Origin: JAENVU01 sp963801105
Lineage (GTDB): Bacteria; Actinomycetota; Acidimicrobiia; IMCC26256; JAENVU01
NCBI GenBank assembly: GCA_963801105.1
Contig: CAWDDH010000003.1
Coordinates: forward strand, 3,410,001 to 3,474,000
Reading direction: 5' to 3'
Length of the DNA stretch: 64,000 nt
Shown here: positions 27,762 through 35,599 of the stretch, in pieces
Layout of the letters: each line of letters opens with the position of its first letter
How positions within the stretch are numbered: position 1 is the stretch's first letter
Notes under the pieces: model-generated
The model's input: only the letters and a program-made list of their open reading frames with translations
The model's database searches: none
What the model was told of the DNA's origin: nothing
Position numbers and translations under genes: made by a program

Positions 27762-29630
27762 TCAGCCCGCGACGACGTACCCGTTGTCGACGATCGCGAT
27801 CCCACCGGCGTGGTCCGCGTTGCGATAGGCCCAGTTCGACCGGACCGTGGGCGCACTCCCCGACCGGTGGACCCCACCGAAGCCGTCGAGCACCGCATAC
27901 CCGCCGTTGTCCGGTGCGATCACGATGTCGCGCGCGATGTCCCAACCTTTCCAGTAGCCGGTGCGACGGGACCGCGCGTCGCCGGCCACGTGCACGCCGC
28001 CGAACGCGTCGAGCAGGTAGAGGCCGCCGCCGCCGGGCGAGTAGTCGAACGCCCGCGCGATGTCCCATCCCTTCCAGTAGCCGGGCTGGAAGCGCGGAGC
28101 CGTTCCCGCGACGTGAATGCCGCCGAAGCCGTCGAGCACCGCGAACCCGGTGCCGTCGGGGGTGAGCGCGAGATCACGCGCGATGTCCCAGCCCGGCCAG
28201 TAGGGACCGCGCCGCCGCCCGAGCGTGCCACGCGCGGCGCTGCCGTAGCGGTGCACCCCCCCGTACCCGTCGAGCACGAGATACCCCTGGCCGTCGTCCG
28301 CGGCGACGATCGCGCGCCCGAGGCCGCCGGGGAGCGCGGGCGAGCCGAAGTACGGCGCGCCGCCGTAGGCGGTCACGGTGCCGTTGCGAGCGAGCGTGTA
28401 GAAGCCGCCCTTCGGATTCGTCGCGACACGGCGACCGAGCTTGGGCACCGCGAGGCCGGTCAGATCCGTCGTCGTCTCGACGACACCCGCCGACATCACC
28501 TGCTGGAACCGGGCGTAGGCCGGCTTGGCGACGCGGTTGCGATGCAGCAATCCGAGGTTCTGCCACTTGTCCGCGAGGTTCGTCCCCGAGTCCCGGATCT
28601 GGTACCAGACGAGCGGTCCGGTGAACGCTCGGAACGTCGTGTTCCAGCCCAGGTAGTAGTCCGAGACCCACTGGGCCTGCTTCGACTCCGACAGCACATC
28701 GCTCGCGGTGCCCGTCGGTGCGCCCATCTCGGTGCCCCAGACCTTCTTCGCGCTGTCACCGTGCTCGACCATGACGTCGTAGAGCATCTGTGTCTGTGTG
28801 TAGGCGTTCCAGGTGTGCGCGTCGAGCGGATTGGTCGGGAACGAGTACGGGTGGTGACCGACGGCGTCGAACGATCCGCCCGCGCCATTCGCGTAGAGGT
28901 CGCGCAGCCAGGTGAGTGGCGAGTACTCCGTACCGTTCGCCGCGTCGGGCGCCGGCGAGGTCCCCCCGGTCACGACCGTCGCCGACGAGTCGGCGGCCTT
29001 GATCCGGGCGTACGCGGACTTCACCATCGCGGCGTACTTCACCGGATCGGGCTTGGGCTGGGAGAACTCCCGGTGGTTCGGCTCGTTCCAGAGCGACCAC
29101 ACCTCCACCGTGCCCCGGAGCCGATCGATCGGACTGTCGGCGCCATAACGCGCCGCGGCTGCACCGAGGAACGCGCCGTAGTCGGACGCGTGCTCGGGGA
29201 AGCAGTGCAGGTTGCCGGCGGGGCAGTCGCTGCGCCGCGCCCAGGGCGGGCTGTACCCGGCGACGCCGATGATCTCGAGCCCGCGCGCCCGAGCGTTCAG
29301 CACTGCACGGTCCGTCGCGGCGTTCCACCTCCACGTCGTCGCGCTGTCGTACTGGATGTGGTTCCAGTCGATGTCCAGCGTGATCCACGTGGCGCCCGAC
29401 GCCTTGATCGCGTCGAGGTCCGCCGCCTGGGCGGCGTCGGACTCCCAGAGGATGTCCGGCCCGGCCGACATCCCAGCGCGCGATGCCACGTCGGTCGCCG
29501 CCGCGCTCACAGTCGCGGCACGCCCGGCGGCCGCTGCCGGCCGGCTGCCGGTCACGGCCGGCGCGCCGGCGCCGGCGACCATGACCACCGCCACCGCGCT
29601 CGCGACGCGGCGACCCAGAATCCGGCGCAT
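27762..29630 (-). CDS. Secreted clan GH-A-like hydrolase with C-terminal repeat domain
   Basis: A 622-residue predicted secreted protein with a signal peptide (about 1-36). The TIM-barrel-like domain (about 55-385) has the acid/base glutamate in WSLWNEPNH (Glu183) and a likely nucleophile in VWGTEMG (Glu301), resembling GH39/GH5-type clan GH-A enzymes. Residues from about 405 hold five related units of 40-46 residues built around LDGFGGVH and YWKGWDIARD, probably beta-propeller blades. The substrate is unknown. It is a paralogue of the lipoprotein at 52976-54148, which lacks the repeats. The ATG at 29630 is chosen because the signal peptide follows at once. Confidence 0.82.
   Translation of the reverse strand: MRRILGRRVASAVAVVMVAGAGAPAVTGSRPAAAAGRAATVSAAATDVASRAGMSAGPDILWESDAAQAADLDAIKASGATWITLDIDWNHIQYDSATTWRWNAATDRAVLNARARGLEIIGVAGYSPPWARRSDCPAGNLHCFPEHASDYGAFLGAAAARYGADSPIDRLRGTVEVWSLWNEPNHREFSQPKPDPVKYAAMVKSAYARIKAADSSATVVTGGTSPAPDAANGTEYSPLTWLRDLYANGAGGSFDAVGHHPYSFPTNPLDAHTWNAYTQTQMLYDVMVEHGDSAKKVWGTEMGAPTGTASDVLSESKQAQWVSDYYLGWNTTFRAFTGPLVWYQIRDSGTNLADKWQNLGLLHRNRVAKPAYARFQQVMSAGVVETTTDLTGLAVPKLGRRVATNPKGGFYTLARNGTVTAYGGAPYFGSPALPGGLGRAIVAADDGQGYLVLDGYGGVHRYGSAARGTLGRRRGPYWPGWDIARDLALTPDGTGFAVLDGFGGIHVAGTAPRFQPGYWKGWDIARAFDYSPGGGGLYLLDAFGGVHVAGDARSRRTGYWKGWDIARDIVIAPDNGGYAVLDGFGGVHRSGSAPTVRSNWAYRNADHAGGIAIVDNGYVVAG
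27768..28420 (-). repeat. Region coding five propeller-like protein repeats
   Basis: Degenerate in-frame repeats of roughly 120-138 nt encode units with the core LxLD(G/A)(F/Y)GG(V/I)H and a following YWKGWDIAR segment. Motif starts are near residues 409, 449, 495, 536 and 577 of the hydrolase. The spacing and the hydrophobic-GG-H pattern suggest beta-propeller blades; this is inference. Confidence 0.65.
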
Positions 29631-29834
29631 GCCGAAGACCCCTTCTTCGCCCGAAGATGCACTCCAGACTTCGGCCACCGAGCGTGGGTTCTTGAGTCGT
29701 TGTACCTACGCAGCGTCGAACTCGCCCCAGGGTGAGATGGCGGTCGACCGGACGCCAGGGGGCATACCGGACGGGTCGAAAGGGAGGCCCCGACCTCGTC
29801 CTCACACCTCGATCGCACCTGCGAGGATGACGGC

Positions 29835-30530
29835 GTGACCGGGGGGAGCGCGGACCACCACGATCGGCACGCGCCAGGGCCGCGGTGGTGGGTCACCGGC
29901 ATCGGCGTGCTCCTGGTCGCGGCCAGCGTGGCGCTGCTCGCCCTGCGCTGGCCGGAGCCCACCGGCGACGCGTCGACCGGTGCCGACGGGGCCGGCCTGG
30001 CGTTCCGCTGCGCCGGACCGACCGACTGCTGGACCGTGAGCGTGATCCCGTTGTTCGAGACCGCGTCCGTCTTCCGGACCCGCTCGGGAACCCGCCACCT
30101 CGTCCGCAATCTCGGGTCGATCGGCACGTCGGGTCCGGTCACCCTCGGAGTGACCCTGACCGGGGACCGGATGACGTTCCTCATCGACGGCGAGCAACGC
30201 GCCGTGGTCACCGACGGTCGCATGGCCCGCCAGCACGGCGTGGGCCTGAGCGCGCTGCCCTCCACACAGCTGGGACACGGGCGCTGGACGGACCTCGCGA
30301 TCGAACGTGCGGACGGAACGACCGAGACGGACTCGCTCCGGCGGGCCCGGCCCGTCGCTCTCGACGCGATCACCGACCCCTTCTCCTGGGCACACGTGAT
30401 CGGTCGATGGGTGGTCGGCGACCGCGGCGCCCGGCTCGCAGGGCACACGAGGGCTCCCATGGACGTCGCGCTCGTCGATGAGCCCGTGACCGAAGGCTCG
30501 ATCCGTGTGACGTTGAGGAAGATCCGGTGA
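29835..30530 (+). CDS. Membrane-anchored protein of unknown function
   Basis: I do not recognise this 231-residue protein. It has a short basic N-terminus, one membrane helix (about 19-38) and an extracytoplasmic domain of about 185 residues. That domain has many beta-like segments (GLAFRCAGPTDCWTVSVIP, FLIDGEQRAVVTD), reminiscent of concanavalin/LamG-type carbohydrate-binding folds. Two cysteines (in RCAGPTDCW) could form a disulfide. The GTG at 29835 is the start. Its stop overlaps the GTG of the following glycosyltransferase (GTGA), so the two are co-expressed and may act together on a glycan. Confidence 0.6.
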   Translation: MTGGSADHHDRHAPGPRWWVTGIGVLLVAASVALLALRWPEPTGDASTGADGAGLAFRCAGPTDCWTVSVIPLFETASVFRTRSGTRHLVRNLGSIGTSGPVTLGVTLTGDRMTFLIDGEQRAVVTDGRMARQHGVGLSALPSTQLGHGRWTDLAIERADGTTETDSLRRARPVALDAITDPFSWAHVIGRWVVGDRGARLAGHTRAPMDVALVDEPVTEGSIRVTLRKIR

Positions 30531-31816
30531 CCCAGACCGCCGCGCGCGTCGACGATGGACCGGTCGCGTTCTGGCCGTGGCTGACGATCTGGCTCCTCGG
30601 CGGTCTCGCGCTTCGCCTGGCCTATCTCGCGTGGTTCCGCCTCCCCGTGCTTCCCCTGGGCGGTGACGCCGTCTTCTACAGCCACGGCGCGAACCTCCTC
30701 GCCCACGGCCACGGCTTCGTCCAGCCCGTCGATCTCTCCTTGCCGCAGGCCGCGTCGCATCCGCCGCTGTACAGCCTCTGGCTGGCCGCGGCGTCGCTGG
30801 TCGGGTTCACGAGCGAGGCCTCCCACCTCGTGTGGTCGGCGGTGCTCGGGACCGCGACCATCGCGGTGTGCGGGTTGGCCGGACGCGAGGTGGGCGGCGC
30901 TCGGCTCGGGATCTGGGCGGCGGCGCTCGCCGCGATCTACCCGAACCTCTGGGTCCACGACGGCATGCTCCTGTCCGAGACCGCGGCGATCCTGGCCGCC
31001 GCGGTCGTGATCTGGCTCTCGTACCGCGCGATCGCGAAGCCCTCGATCGGGCGGATCGCCGCGCTGGGTGCCGGATGCGGGTTCGGCGCGCTGGCCCGCG
31101 CCGAACTCGTGAGCCTCGTCGTGCTCGTCGCTCTGCCGATCGTCCTACTGGCGCGCGGCGTCCCGCGGCGCACTCGCGTGCTGCGCTTCTGCGTCGGCGC
31201 GATCGTGGCCGTCCTCGCGATGTCACCCTGGGTCGGATACAACCTGTCGCGCTTCCATCGGCCCGTCTACCTGTCCAACGGTGCCGGCATCACCCAGGCC
31301 GCCGCCAACTGCGACAGCACCTACTACGGCGATCTGCTCGGATGGAAGGACCTCGTCTGCCAGTTCCGCACCGAGGACCGTGTCAAGGCGCCCGGCGACG
31401 ACGAGTCCGACATCGACGCGAAGTCGGGACAGGCGGCGCGTCGATACATGCGGAACCATCTCGACCGCCTGCCCGTCGTCGTCGCTGCCCGCGTCGGTCG
31501 CCTCCTCGGCGTATACCGACCCCTCGACGACATCCACTACGACATCGACAACTTCAAGCGCTCGCCGTGGATCGCGTGGAGCACCCTGTTCTCCTACTAC
31601 GTGGTCGCGGCCCTCGCGATCGCCGGTTTCGTCGTGCTGCGTCGCCGACGGATCCCCATCTACCCGCTCCTCGCGCTGATCGGAGCAGTGGTGTTGACCT
31701 CGATGATCTCGTTCGGACAGCTGCGCTACCGCGCGGCCGCGGAGCCGGCGTTGGTCATCGCCGCGGCGGCCGCGCTGCATCGGTGGACCGATCGCCGGCA
31801 CCGGGCCGCTGATTAG
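30527..31816 (+). CDS. GT39/ArnT-like membrane glycosyltransferase
   Basis: A 429-residue polytopic protein with about nine to eleven membrane helices. An early extracytoplasmic-loop aspartate lies in LGGDAVFYSHGANLLAHGHG (Asp47), the pattern of PMT/ArnT-type GT-C enzymes using polyprenyl-phosphate sugars. HPPLYSLWLA resembles the conserved family HPP motif. A soluble loop of about 90 residues lies near residues 250-340. It is translationally coupled to the anchored protein before it. The acceptor, whether protein, lipid or wall polymer, cannot be deduced. Confidence 0.78.
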   Translation: MTQTAARVDDGPVAFWPWLTIWLLGGLALRLAYLAWFRLPVLPLGGDAVFYSHGANLLAHGHGFVQPVDLSLPQAASHPPLYSLWLAAASLVGFTSEASHLVWSAVLGTATIAVCGLAGREVGGARLGIWAAALAAIYPNLWVHDGMLLSETAAILAAAVVIWLSYRAIAKPSIGRIAALGAGCGFGALARAELVSLVVLVALPIVLLARGVPRRTRVLRFCVGAIVAVLAMSPWVGYNLSRFHRPVYLSNGAGITQAAANCDSTYYGDLLGWKDLVCQFRTEDRVKAPGDDESDIDAKSGQAARRYMRNHLDRLPVVVAARVGRLLGVYRPLDDIHYDIDNFKRSPWIAWSTLFSYYVVAALAIAGFVVLRRRRIPIYPLLALIGAVVLTSMISFGQLRYRAAAEPALVIAAAAALHRWTDRRHRAAD

Positions 31817-31845
31817 CATCACCGCAGGTCAGAGGACACCATCAC

Positions 31846-31922
31846 CGGGAAGTGGCGCAGCTTGGCAGCGCACCTGCTTTGGGAGCAGGGGGTCGCGGGT
31901 TCAAATCCCGCCTTCCCGACCA
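31846..31922 (+). tRNA. tRNA-Pro (anticodon TGG)
   Basis: A full cloverleaf: acceptor CGGGAAG pairing with CTTCCCG, anticodon stem CCTGC/GCAGG around the loop TTTGGGA (anticodon TGG) and a T-arm with GGTTCAAATCC. A discriminator A and an encoded CCA follow. A TAGCAT at 31814-31819 could be its -10 box. Confidence 0.97.
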
Positions 31923-32498
31923 GTGACGGACGGAGCAGCACCCGTGCAGATCACCTTCCCGGCGCTGACGCTCGCGGACCTGTCCCAGATCCGGCGCTGG
32001 CTGAACTCGCCCCACGTCTACGAGTGGTGGGGCGAGGACTCGGGCCCCGGCTCGCTCGGCGGAGCCGGCACCCAGGCCGCGACCGACGAGCAGGTCCAGG
32101 AGAAGTACGCCCCGGGGATCGATGCGGAGGCGACGGGCACGCGCCGCCACGTGATCACGGTCGACGGTCGCGCGGTCGGGCTCGTCCAGTGGTATCCGCT
32201 CGACGGTGAACCCGAGTACGCGGCCGCGATCGGTGAGACGGCGTCCGGCGGTGCCGGCATCGACCTGCTGATCGGCGAGCCGGACGCGGTCGATCGGGGG
32301 CTCGGCCCTCAGGTGCTCGACGCGTTCGTCAGGGAGGTCGTGTTCGCAGACCCGTCGATCACCCGCGCGGTCGGCGCGCCGCATCCCGACAACGCGCGGT
32401 CCTGCCGCGCGTTCGAGAAGGCCGGGTTCGTGTTCGTCCGCGACGCGACGGTGCCCGGTGAAGGCCCGGAGCGCGTCCATGTGCGGCACCGCTCATGA
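31923..32498 (+). CDS. GNAT acetyltransferase, AAC(6')-like
   Basis: A 191-residue GNAT protein resembling the aminoglycoside 6'-acetyltransferase/siderophore acetyltransferase subgroup. It has LRRWL-like (here IRRWLNSPHVYEWWG) at the N-terminus, GIDLLIGEPDAVDRGLGPQVL in the acetyl-CoA region and HPDNARSCRAFEKAGF near the end. The substrate is unknown and resistance function should not be assumed. The first GTG (31923) follows the last base of tRNA-Pro; a second GTG at 31944 would give a start nearer the conserved domain. It converges on the next gene with a 6-nt overlap. Confidence 0.8.
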   Translation: MTDGAAPVQITFPALTLADLSQIRRWLNSPHVYEWWGEDSGPGSLGGAGTQAATDEQVQEKYAPGIDAEATGTRRHVITVDGRAVGLVQWYPLDGEPEYAAAIGETASGGAGIDLLIGEPDAVDRGLGPQVLDAFVREVVFADPSITRAVGAPHPDNARSCRAFEKAGFVFVRDATVPGEGPERVHVRHRS

Positions 32499-33080
32499 GT
32501 CCCGCGCCACGACCTCGCGACCGAGCTCACTGAGCCGGTACCCCACCTCGAGGCTCTCGGTGAGCCCGAGCGCCTTCAGCTTGCGCACGTCGGCCTTGAA
32601 CGCCATCCGCGCCCGCCCCGCCGCCGCGGCGAGCTCGGTCGACACGGTGCCCTCGTGCGCGCCGATGAGCGTGAGTACCCGTCGGGTCCACGGCCCGAGC
32701 GGGGACCGTGCGTCCATCCGGTCGAGCTCGGCGATCACGCCGTCGACAGCCTCCGGATCCGCCGGTCCGGCCATCGGTTCGGGCCGGTCCCCCGCGACGT
32801 GGAACTCGATCCGGTAGAGCAGCGTGTCGTCGTCGATGGGTCCCGCGTGCGCGGCGCGCTCGCGCAGCGCCCCGCGGTCGGCGGCGCCCGCGCGCTTCAC
32901 GTCGGTACGCGTGACGGTGTGGAACGGCACGAGCTCGATGTCGTCGACCTCGATCACCACATGCCCCACGGTGTAGCGACCACCGACCTTCGCGTGCGGC
33001 CGCTTCCAGAGACGGAACGTCAAGGTGACCGCGCCGTTCGCGATGGCCTCGTGGGCGTCCTGGGTGAACTGCACGACCAC
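32493..33080 (-). CDS. ASCH-like domain plus winged-helix protein
   Basis: A 195-residue protein. Residues 1 to about 60 (VVQFTQDAHEAIANGAVTLTFRLWKRPHAKVGGRYTVG and beyond) match the style of ASCH/PUA-like RNA-binding domains. The C-terminal about 65 residues look like a winged helix (RRVLTLIGAHEG to LTESLEVGYRLSELGREVV). It may bind nucleic acid, but the function is unknown. The start is one of two GTG codons (33080 or 33074). The two-domain combination is less common than stand-alone ASCH proteins. Confidence 0.7.
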   Translation of the reverse strand: MVVQFTQDAHEAIANGAVTLTFRLWKRPHAKVGGRYTVGHVVIEVDDIELVPFHTVTRTDVKRAGAADRGALRERAAHAGPIDDDTLLYRIEFHVAGDRPEPMAGPADPEAVDGVIAELDRMDARSPLGPWTRRVLTLIGAHEGTVSTELAAAAGRARMAFKADVRKLKALGLTESLEVGYRLSELGREVVARDS

Positions 33081-33128
33081 GAAGCTACGAGGCGATCGCG
33101 GGGCGCGCTGCTACCCTCGGCGCCGTTC

Positions 33129-33202
33129 GCGGGTGTAGCTCAATGGCAGAGCCCCAGCCTTCCAAGCTGGCCATGCGGGTTCGATTCCCGTCACCCGCTC
33201 CA
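33129..33202 (+). tRNA. tRNA-Gly (anticodon TCC)
   Basis: Acceptor GCGGGTG pairs with CACCCGC. The anticodon stem CCAGC/GCTGG encloses CTTCCAA (anticodon TCC), with T-arm GGTTCGATTCC and an encoded CCA. A TACCCT about 14 nt upstream resembles a -10 box. Confidence 0.97.
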
Positions 33203-33419
33203 TGCACAAGCGGGCACCATTTGGGTTGATGTTGATCGTCGGCCTGACCGCTGGGTCGGCCGCCTGTGGAGAGCATGACAACGCGGGCCACGGGCTCGGA
33301 TCAGACGACCACCACGACACGGGTTGAGCACACAACCCTGGACGGGATCATCGACGACATCGTCTACAGCCAAGACGTGTTGACCCGCACCCTCGTGGCT
33401 GAACGCCGGCCGTACCATC

Positions 33420-33725
33420 GTGCAGATGCAGGTCACATCGCGCGACCTCAAAGCCGCGGATCGCCACCTGACCCGACCAGACCTCGGCGTTCCCCCGTCG
33501 ACAATGGATGCGATGCGCAAAGCCATCGCCGCCATGGATTCTGCACTCGAGGACGCCATGCAGTGCTTGAAGACCCACATCGCCGCGTCGGCGTGCGAGC
33601 CCAAGGTTTCTGTTCTTCGCGACCGCGCCGACACCGTTGGCGAGGAGTTGGCGAGCCTGATCCCCTACGGGACACGCTCCGCTGCCGATGTCAGACATCG
33701 CGTCTGGCCGCAGAACCAACCGTAG
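33420..33725 (+). CDS. Possible small hypothetical protein
   Basis: A 101-codon frame with a GTG start. Its middle (MDAMRKAIAAMDSALEDAMQ) would be an amphipathic helix. The preceding overlapping frame (from 33266) also has a protein-like start, so the two may be pieces of one frameshifted gene. No family was recognised and third-position GC is lower than in neighbours. It could equally be non-coding. Confidence 0.25.
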   Translation: MQMQVTSRDLKAADRHLTRPDLGVPPSTMDAMRKAIAAMDSALEDAMQCLKTHIAASACEPKVSVLRDRADTVGEELASLIPYGTRSAADVRHRVWPQNQP

Positions 33726-33860
33726 ACCTGCACCGGCCCCAACTCGTACCCACCCCATGGCGCGCGGCTCCGTTCGCACCGTCATCGCTTGGCGGGAATG
33801 AAGGCCGCGCGCCCGAGTGCCGAACGCGGTCGGCACCCTCGGGCAATCTCGTACACCGCT

Positions 33861-33893
<33 letters not shown>

Positions 33894-34207
33894 AGGCAAC
33901 CAACATCACGATCGTCTCGGGACACACGCCGTCGCGCTCGAGGCCTCGGCCCCGCCGGCGGATTGCAGCATGGACGTGCGACTGACCAGGGTCTGCGCGC
34001 GCGGACGCGCCAGGAGCCGATCATCGGGTCCGACCCGCACCCCGGCCTCGAGGAGATCCCCGTGCCCCTCGGGCGGATCGACGGGCGGCTGACCGAGGTC
34101 GGCTGATCTGAGCACGTCGCGCGAGCCGCGAGCGCGGCTTGCGCGGACGTCCGCACCCTCCCAGCCGGTCGAACAGTCGCCCGGGACCGGGGTGACAGAC
34201 TCGCCCG

Positions 34208-34657
34208 ATGGAGGCCTACGTCACGGTCGGTGCCGGGTTCCTGCTCGCGGTCCTCTGGTTCGACCTCATGTTCGACGTGCAGGCTCGCCGCGCGCCCGTC
34301 GACCCCGGCGCGGTCCGGTCGATCGCGACGTACTACCGCCGGGTGACCACCGACGCCCGGCCGATGAACGGCCTCGTCGCTCTCGCGATGCTCGTGACGG
34401 CGATCGCGATCGTCGTCGAGATCGTGTCCGACGAGGTGGCCGCGTGGGTCGGGTGGATGACGCTCGCATTCGCCGTCGTCCCGATGGGCGTCGCCGCCAC
34501 GCGTACGGTCCCACGTGCGAAGCGGCTCGGCGCCGCCACGGATCCGCCCGCGCGTCAGGCCGCGATGGCACGGACCATCCTCGCCGAGCACGTCGCGTGC
34601 TTCGTCGCGATCGCGGTCGTCATCACGATCCAACTGGCCAGCGCCGCGTCGCGCTGA
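34208..34657 (+). CDS. Small four-helix membrane protein
   Basis: A 149-residue hydrophobic protein with four likely membrane helices (about 5-22, 55-75, 80-98, 128-146). A conserved-looking TTDARPMN stretch precedes helix 2 and an arginine-rich loop lies between helices 3 and 4. I do not recognise a named family; it resembles small DUF-type membrane proteins of actinobacteria. It is followed after 13 nt by the SCO6745-family gene, so the two may be one operon. Confidence 0.65.
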   Translation: MEAYVTVGAGFLLAVLWFDLMFDVQARRAPVDPGAVRSIATYYRRVTTDARPMNGLVALAMLVTAIAIVVEIVSDEVAAWVGWMTLAFAVVPMGVAATRTVPRAKRLGAATDPPARQAAMARTILAEHVACFVAIAVVITIQLASAASR

Positions 34658-34670
34658 AGAAGGGACGCCT

Positions 34671-35519
34671 ATGGACCCGATCGTCGCCCGCCGGACCTGG
34701 CGCACCGTCGAGCCGCTGCACGGGATGATCTACTTCTCACCCGAGGCCCACCACGAGTTCGGTGCGCTCGGGCTCGAGGGCCGCATGGGCTACTTCGGCT
34801 CACGCGCCGCGCCGATGGGCGCCGTCCCCGCCGAAGTCGTGATCGCGACCTTCTTCAACTTCCGTCCCGCTCTGGTCCGGGCGTCGATCCCCGAGGCCTG
34901 GAACCGCGCGACACCCGGGGCGATCCTCGCGGCGCGGCTCCGAGGCGTCGACGGCGCCCTACGCCGGACCCTCGGCGACGCCGTCGGCTCACCCGAGCTC
35001 TCGGAAGCCGCCGAACTGGCGCGCCGCGCAGCCATGACCGCCACCGAGCACGTCGAGGGGCGCCCGCTGTTCGCCGGCCACGCCTCGCTCCCCTGGCCGG
35101 ACGAGCCCCACCTCGCGCTCTGGCACGCGCAGACGCTTCTCCGCGAGTTCCGCGGCGACGGGCACATCGCGGCGCTCGTCGCGGCCGGGCTCAGCGGTCT
35201 CGAGGCCGCGATCACCCACGTCGCGACCGGGGAGGTGCCGGGCGCGGTGCTGGTCTCGACCCGCGCCTGGCCCGAGGACGAGTGGGCCGCGGCCGTCGAG
35301 GAACTCCGCGCCCGAGGGATCCTCGACCGCGGTGAGCCTCTCGCCCTGACCGACCTCGGTCGCGCCCAACGGGAGTGGATCGAGGACACCACCGACGCGG
35401 CGGCGACCGCGGCCTACCTCCCCCTCGGCGACGACGGCTGCGCCCGCCTCCGCGCGCTGACCCGTCCGTGGAGCCGAGCGGTCATCGATGCCGGCGGCCT
35501 CACGACCCAACCCGGCTGA
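34671..35519 (+). CDS. SCO6745/SalK-family protein
   Basis: A 282-residue protein matching the SCO6745 family in length and pattern. It has an N-terminal HGMIYFSPEAHHEFGALGLEG, GYFGSRAAPMGAVPAEVV and a C-terminal winged-helix-like segment (EELRARGILDRGEPLALTDLGRAQREWIE). The biochemical role is unsettled; members are abundant in actinobacteria. The ATG at 34671 has GAAGAAGGG upstream. The histidine-rich N-terminal part may bind a ligand, but this is inference. Confidence 0.82.
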   Translation: MDPIVARRTWRTVEPLHGMIYFSPEAHHEFGALGLEGRMGYFGSRAAPMGAVPAEVVIATFFNFRPALVRASIPEAWNRATPGAILAARLRGVDGALRRTLGDAVGSPELSEAAELARRAAMTATEHVEGRPLFAGHASLPWPDEPHLALWHAQTLLREFRGDGHIAALVAAGLSGLEAAITHVATGEVPGAVLVSTRAWPEDEWAAAVEELRARGILDRGEPLALTDLGRAQREWIEDTTDAAATAAYLPLGDDGCARLRALTRPWSRAVIDAGGLTTQPG

Positions 35520-35599
35520 GCTGGCGCAGCACCGCTCCGGCCATTTCGACGCGCCGAACGTGCCCCCTCCCGTCTTGGGCGCGCACGACGTCGGGGGGG

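Noticed and set aside
31923..32498. Aminoglycoside resistance gene
   Set aside because: The GNAT fold resembles AAC(6')-type enzymes, but the subgroup includes siderophore and other acetyltransferases; no evidence for drug substrates.
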